Shown here in pieces: positions 13,679-17,340 of a stretch of 17,340 nt of DNA. Below the pieces are notes generated by a model. The model worked only from the letters and a program-made list of their open reading frames with translations, had not been told where the DNA came from and searched no databases. Every line of letters begins with the position of its first letter. Position 1 is the stretch's first letter. Source of the stretch: Caldifarciminota bacterium (lineage in GTDB: Bacteria; Hydrothermota; Tepidihabitantia; B3-TA06; JALVRC01); NCBI GenBank assembly GCA_027025255.1, contig JALVRC010000048.1:1-17340 (forward strand). The letters run 5' to 3'. The translations under genes and the position numbers were made by a program.

Positions 13679-15090
13679 TAATGCGTAATTACTACCTTCC
13701 TAATCTCTGTTCTATTACCCATATTTATCTTCACAAAATACACACCAGAGAAAGGCACATCAAATGTATAACTATGCTCTCCTGCTGTCTCATAACCATT
13801 TACTCTCTCCACAACAGAACCAAGCACATTTAAAACACTTATATCCACCATACTGGCACTCTTGAGACTATACGTAACAACTACCCTATTGTTCTTTCCT
13901 ACAACAGCAATATCTTCAACATTTCTTTCTTCTTCAACGCCCCAGAGTTGGCTCTGTCTGTACTTTATGGTGTAAAAATCCCAGTCTGACCCATTATACA
14001 TATAACCGGTAACATACACATATCCCTTATCATCTACTGCTACGCCAGAAGAATAATCATTCTCTCCTGTACCGTATAGCCTGCTCCATATAACATTACC
14101 ATCCTTATCATACTTGATTGTGCGAAAGTCATAGTCTTTCCCATTGTATGAATAACCTGTTTCATATACATTACCTGTATTATCCACAGCAATTCCAAAA
14201 CCTTTATCGAAAAATCCTGAATCAAAGAGCTTGTTCCATACAACATTTCCGTCTTTATCATACTTAATAGTACGAAAATATGCTTCATCTTTATCTGTTT
14301 CTTCCTCTGCAAAACCTGTCACGTACACATTACCAGCAAAATCCACTGCTACCCCTTGAGCATCTTCATAATGTAAACAACCACCTGAGTCGTGTATCCT
14401 TTGCCATACAACATTTCCGTCTTTATCAAACTTTACTGTTTGATAATCGCAGCCTATTCCATTCCACAAACAACCTGTGACATATACATTACCTGCATTA
14501 TCAACTGCTATTCCATGAACATACTCATCACTGCCTCCATCATATAAACTATTCCATACAACATTACCATCCTTATCATACTTTATTGTGCGAATATCTT
14601 GATCTTCTCCAACATTAGACATACCTGCCACATACACGTAACCTGCCCTATCCACTGCTATGCCACGTGCCCCCTCATGACTTGTTGAATCGCATACCTT
14701 CCTCCAGACAATATTGCCATCCTTATCATACTTTATTGTACAAAAATTCCCTGTTCCATTGTATAAAAAACCTGTTACATACACATTACCATCATCGTCC
14801 ACTGCTACTCCATAAGCTCTCTCCGAACTGCCTGAATCGTATACCCTATTCCACACAATATTACCAGCAGAGTCATACTTTATTGTGCGAAAATCATGGT
14901 TCTTCCCATTATCAGAATAGCCTGTAACATACACGTAACCTGCTCTGTCCACTGCTATACCAGTTGGGACATCCGTATCTCCTGAATCGTATATCCTATG
15001 CCATACCTTCTCTGGAGGCTGTTGAGCATAAGCTATATTGGCAATAAATCCTATGGTTATTACCACTACAAAAAACGTATTTCGCAACAT
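13678..15090 (-). CDS. secreted seven-blade propeller protein A with type IX-type sorting tail
   Basis: First gene of the three-paralogue unit. The signal peptide is MLRNTFFVVVITIGFIANIAYA, cleaved before QQPPEKVW. Seven SBBP-type repeats follow to about residue 385 (GIAVDRAGYVYVTGYSDNG, FRTIKYDKDGNVVWNK and variants); the fifth has a seven-residue longer loop (GGCLHYEDAQG and EEETDKDEAYF). Unlike B and C it has no regulatory-like domain: a short SQLWGVEEE linker leads straight to the sorting domain (VDISVLNVLGSVVERVNG, SGVYFVKINM, KVVITH). The start is the ATG at 15090, five bases after GGAGG; the GTG at 15096 overlaps that site. A TTGACA-16-TAGAAT promoter lies just upstream. No enzyme motif is visible; the protein is probably a surface or released binding module. 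Confidence 0.87.
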   Translation of the reverse strand: MLRNTFFVVVITIGFIANIAYAQQPPEKVWHRIYDSGDTDVPTGIAVDRAGYVYVTGYSDNGKNHDFRTIKYDSAGNIVWNRVYDSGSSERAYGVAVDDDGNVYVTGFLYNGTGNFCTIKYDKDGNIVWRKVCDSTSHEGARGIAVDRAGYVYVAGMSNVGEDQDIRTIKYDKDGNVVWNSLYDGGSDEYVHGIAVDNAGNVYVTGCLWNGIGCDYQTVKFDKDGNVVWQRIHDSGGCLHYEDAQGVAVDFAGNVYVTGFAEEETDKDEAYFRTIKYDKDGNVVWNKLFDSGFFDKGFGIAVDNTGNVYETGYSYNGKDYDFRTIKYDKDGNVIWSRLYGTGENDYSSGVAVDDKGYVYVTGYMYNGSDWDFYTIKYRQSQLWGVEEERNVEDIAVVGKNNRVVVTYSLKSASMVDISVLNVLGSVVERVNGYETAGEHSYTFDVPFSGVYFVKINMGNRTEIRKVVITH

Positions 15091-15116
15091 ATCCACCTCC
15101 TATATAATTTAAAAAC

Positions 15117-15144
15117 ATTCTACGCCTCTTTATTTTTTTGTCAA
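15117..15144 (-). promoter_or_regulatory. sigma70-type promoter of the propeller gene cluster
   Basis: On the minus strand, TTGACA (15144-15139), a 16-base spacer and TAGAAT (15122-15117), about 27 bases upstream of the gene A start and just before its GGAGG. Confidence 0.78.
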
Positions 15145-15265
15145 GAAAAAAAATCGCATTAAAAATGTCTTACTTACTTTTACCTATATCTTATATCTAT
15201 TTTAGTTATCTACTATCCTAAACGTTTTTCTGCTTTATTAATCTATTCTTAACCCTTTTATAAAA

Positions 15266-15480
15266 TTATAATTTCCCCAATTGATTCATTATGCTTATGT
15301 ACTTAGCATAGTAATATTTTACTCTGTTCTTCTCTACTTTTTTCCACGGAGCGTCACCCATGTTTAAGTAAGCAATCACTGACTGAAACCAAAAGAAGTA
15401 TAAAAAAACGTACCTATCAAAGAATAAATAACAATAAATATGCTAATAAAGTTAACAATCCTAAAAAAGCGCTAAAATAA
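15266..15480 (-). pseudogene. possible 3' relic of a membrane glycosyltransferase gene
   Basis: A minus-strand frame from 15442 to a TAA at 15268-15266 has no good start. It reads a hydrophobic stretch (VFLYFFWFQSVIAYLN) followed by MGDAPWKKVEKNRVKYYYAK and a short tail. A last membrane helix followed by a W-K-K-V-E-K basic segment is how many processive family 2 glycosyltransferases end. In another frame, just upstream and overlapping (about 15395-15480), RIVNFISIFIVIYSLIGTFF could be the preceding helix, displaced by a shift at a T7 run. Stop codons fill all frames further upstream. I read it as a decayed gene end. The family call is from motif memory only, and chance coding in AT-rich DNA is not excluded. 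Confidence 0.35.
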
Positions 15481-15645
15481 GTTAATTAATGCTTTAACCT
15501 CTTTTAAGAAGAAATTTTCTTATTATGAATTATCTGTAAAGATTAATACCATCTCAAGCCTAAAACGCTTAAATAATTGTATACCCATCCTTTATATTTT
15601 ATCTCATCTCTCTTAAAAACTTACAACATTTACTCCCCTAAAAAA
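15481..15645. other. AT-rich intergenic stretch without a supported feature
   Basis: It lies between the hybrid kinase stop and the glycosyltransferase-like relic. I find no terminator, promoter, RNA-like fold or convincing ORF. Only very short frames are present, such as one of about 22 codons beginning at an ATG in AAAGGATGG. Confidence 0.5.
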
Positions 15646-17340
15646 CTACACTCTTAAAACTCTTTTTAAGCCATCAATAGTATATGGTTTAACAATTACT
15701 CCTGAGAATCCGTTCTCTTTATGATTTGACATTACAGGATCATTCGAATAACCACTTGAAACTATAACTTTTGCATCAGGATTTATTTCAAGAATTTTCT
15801 TAACCGCTTCCTTGCCTCCCATTCCTCCCGGAACAGTTAAATCAAGAATTACAAAATCAAATGCTTTTCCTGAGTCAAAATATTCTTTATATTTATTTAC
15901 CGCCTCTTCTCCATTGTAACTTACTTCTACTTCAAAGCCAAGTTTTTGAAGCATATTCTTTAAAACTTTTACAACTACTTCCTGATCATCCATTATAAGT
16001 ACTCTCCCTTCGCCTGTAAAAACCACTTCTTTTTCAAACTGCTCAGCTGATACAGTATCCTCTACAGCAGGAAAATACAAATGAAAAACCGTTCCTTTCC
16101 CTAACTCAGAATAAACTGTTATATGCCCTCCATGCTGTTTAATTATTGAGAAAGAAACTGCAAGACCGAGTCCACTCCCTTTCTTTTTTGTAGTAAAAAA
16201 TGGATCAAAAATCCTGTCAATATATTTATCAGGTATACCTACGCCATGATCTCTAATTGATATCTTTATATATTTCCCCTGAGTAAGAGGTAGAGTATGA
16301 CCTTTCCCTATTAAATAATTCTCTGCTCCTACCTCAAGAACACCACCTTCTGGCATTGCATCTCTGGCATTGAAAACAAGATTGTTAATGATCTGAGAAA
16401 CCTGACCCGCGTCTACTTCAACATTTCGGAGATTCTCGTCAATATGAAACTCAGCTTTTACATTAGAACCTCTAAGAGCAAAAGATATCCATTGTTTTAA
16501 AAAGCGCTTTATATCTATAACCTTCTTCACCGGGCTTCCGCCTTTGGAGAAAGTAAGTAGCTGTTTTGTTAAATTTCTTGCAGAAAATGCAACCTGTTCA
16601 GTATCAGAAATAATTTCGTACAATTTATCATCAGGTTTTAAGTACATCTTTGCAAGAGAAAGATTACCTACTATCCCCATAAGTATATTATTGAAATCAT
16701 GAGCAATACCTCCTGCAAGAAGCCCTATTGATTCAAGCTTTTCAAGTTTTTGCAGCTCTTTACGAGTTTTTAACTCGTCTGTTATATCCTTAATAAAACC
16801 AAGAACTTTTATTTCTTCTTTGTAATTGATAATAACTGTATTAATCTCAATGTTTCTAATATCACCACTCTTAGTAATAATCTTACTTTGATAGTTTGAA
16901 GGAATATCATCATTTTTCTCCCTCTCTTTTATTCTTCTCTTTACCCTCTCTTTTTCTTCTTCAGGGAATAAAACAAACATGTCAAAATCAGGAGATGTCA
17001 ATTCTTCAAAAGAATACCCTGTAATTTTACAAAAAGCAGAATTAACATATTCAAAATGTAGCTCTTTTAATAAATAAACTCCTTGCGACATATTTTCAAG
17101 AAGCATCTCATACAATCTCTCTCTTTCTCTTAAAAAGTATTCTATCACAATACTTTCAAGCCCTGCAGAGATTGTTTTTGCAACTATATCTATAATTCTT
17201 CTCTCTTCTTCTGAAAATATTTTCTTATCTTTTGTAATAAACTGCATAACACCTATGATTTCCCCTCTTGTGTATAAAGGAACAGAATATATCTGGTTAA
17301 GATTAAATTCCTCAACGAGCTCAAGGAAATATTCTGTTAA
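15646..17340 (-). CDS. hybrid sensor histidine kinase GAF-PAS-HisKA-HATPase-receiver (5' end outside window)
   Basis: The frame is open to the right edge, so this is a fragment of at least 564 residues rather than a protein starting at the internal ATG at 17247. From the visible N-terminus there is the end of a GAF domain (IYSVPLYTRGEIIGVMQFIT) and a PAS domain at about 76-186 (GVYLLKELHFEYVNSAFCKI, then FIKDITDEL). The HisKA domain has its phospho-acceptor at His214 in LLAGGIAHDFNNIL. The ATPase shows NNLVFNARDAM, DHGVGIPD and GSGLGLAV. The C-terminal receiver has its acidic pair in MDDQE, phospho-Asp500 in VILDLTVPGG and the conserved Lys in VKPY. It is soluble as far as visible. With its receiver built in and no regulator alongside, it probably passes phosphate to a partner elsewhere. 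No terminator follows it. Confidence 0.92.
   Translation of the reverse strand, partial: LTEYFLELVEEFNLNQIYSVPLYTRGEIIGVMQFITKDKKIFSEEERRIIDIVAKTISAGLESIVIEYFLRERERLYEMLLENMSQGVYLLKELHFEYVNSAFCKITGYSFEELTSPDFDMFVLFPEEEKERVKRRIKEREKNDDIPSNYQSKIITKSGDIRNIEINTVIINYKEEIKVLGFIKDITDELKTRKELQKLEKLESIGLLAGGIAHDFNNILMGIVGNLSLAKMYLKPDDKLYEIISDTEQVAFSARNLTKQLLTFSKGGSPVKKVIDIKRFLKQWISFALRGSNVKAEFHIDENLRNVEVDAGQVSQIINNLVFNARDAMPEGGVLEVGAENYLIGKGHTLPLTQGKYIKISIRDHGVGIPDKYIDRIFDPFFTTKKKGSGLGLAVSFSIIKQHGGHITVYSELGKGTVFHLYFPAVEDTVSAEQFEKEVVFTGEGRVLIMDDQEVVVKVLKNMLQKLGFEVEVSYNGEEAVNKYKEYFDSGKAFDFVILDLTVPGGMGGKEAVKKILEINPDAKVIVSSGYSNDPVMSNHKENGFSGVIVKPYTIDGLKRVLRV

Noticed and set aside
10127..15090. DxDGN turn in most blades read as a calcium-binding site
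   Set aside because: The motif sits at a predicted tight beta-turn and is incomplete compared with known calcium loops; a plain turn explains it as well.
15288..15308. TATGCT/AGCATA hairpin in the gap upstream of the propeller cluster
   Set aside because: The stem is only six pairs, no T-run follows on either strand, and it overlaps the coding-like relic, so chance in AT-rich DNA is more likely than a terminator.
15646..17247. Hybrid kinase starting at the ATG at 17247
   Set aside because: The 31 codons to the window edge stay open and encode the middle of a GAF domain, so this ATG is internal.

Overview
The window is AT-rich and every gene I can support lies on the minus strand, so the region is read from right to left. 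Outer-membrane and secretion features (a TonB-dependent receptor with an N-terminal regulatory-like domain paired with a DUF4249-like lipoprotein, and three exported proteins with type IX-style C-terminal sorting domains) point to the Bacteroidetes/FCB side of the bacterial tree. TrmI, an archaeal-like RtcB and Lys/Glu/Arg(AGA, AGG)-rich proteins lean towards a thermophile or a candidate phylum such as WOR-3. The taxonomic placement is inference.

Layout from right to left. (1) 17340-15646 is a hybrid sensor kinase (GAF-PAS-HisKA-HATPase-receiver) whose N-terminus lies outside the window. (2) 15645-15145 is a decayed stretch. It holds what looks like the broken 3' end of a membrane glycosyltransferase (about 15266-15480) and little else. 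(3) 15144-10076 is a unit of three tandem paralogues, here called A, B and C. It has a strong promoter in front of A, inter-cistronic hairpins after A and B, and an intrinsic terminator after C. Each protein has a signal peptide, exactly seven SBBP-type repeats (a probable seven-bladed propeller) and a secretion tail. B and C also carry a carboxypeptidase-regulatory-like domain that A lacks. (4) 10010-7106 is an arsenic/metal operon. It comprises a promoter, a 46-codon leader ORF overlapping arsR, arsR with a CVC metalloid site, a small CPTC thioredoxin-like protein, a broken remnant of an ACR3/BASS-type arsenite permease, a CDF cation exporter and an ArsP/DUF318-type permease. (5) 6995-6408 is a six-helix membrane protein I cannot name, ended by a terminator whose arm also fits a second hairpin. 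(6) 6262-3140 is a consensus promoter, a TonB-dependent receptor without a recognisable signal peptide, and its overlapping lipoprotein partner. (7) 3101-1 is a promoter followed by a tightly packed operon: an unidentified protein, a membrane histidine kinase, TrmI (tRNA m1A58 methyltransferase) and RtcB (RNA ligase, cut off by the left edge).

The most unusual points are the uniform promoter style (exact TTGACA, 16-bp spacer, TATAAT-like box, four times), the leader ORF whose stop overlaps an arsR start with no ribosome binding site, two gene relics that fall outside ordinary ORF calls, an 18-bp tandem duplication that repeats the last codons and stop of B and C, and a TonB receptor that seems to lack an export signal. 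I see no tRNA, rRNA, CRISPR array, insertion sequence or plus-strand gene.
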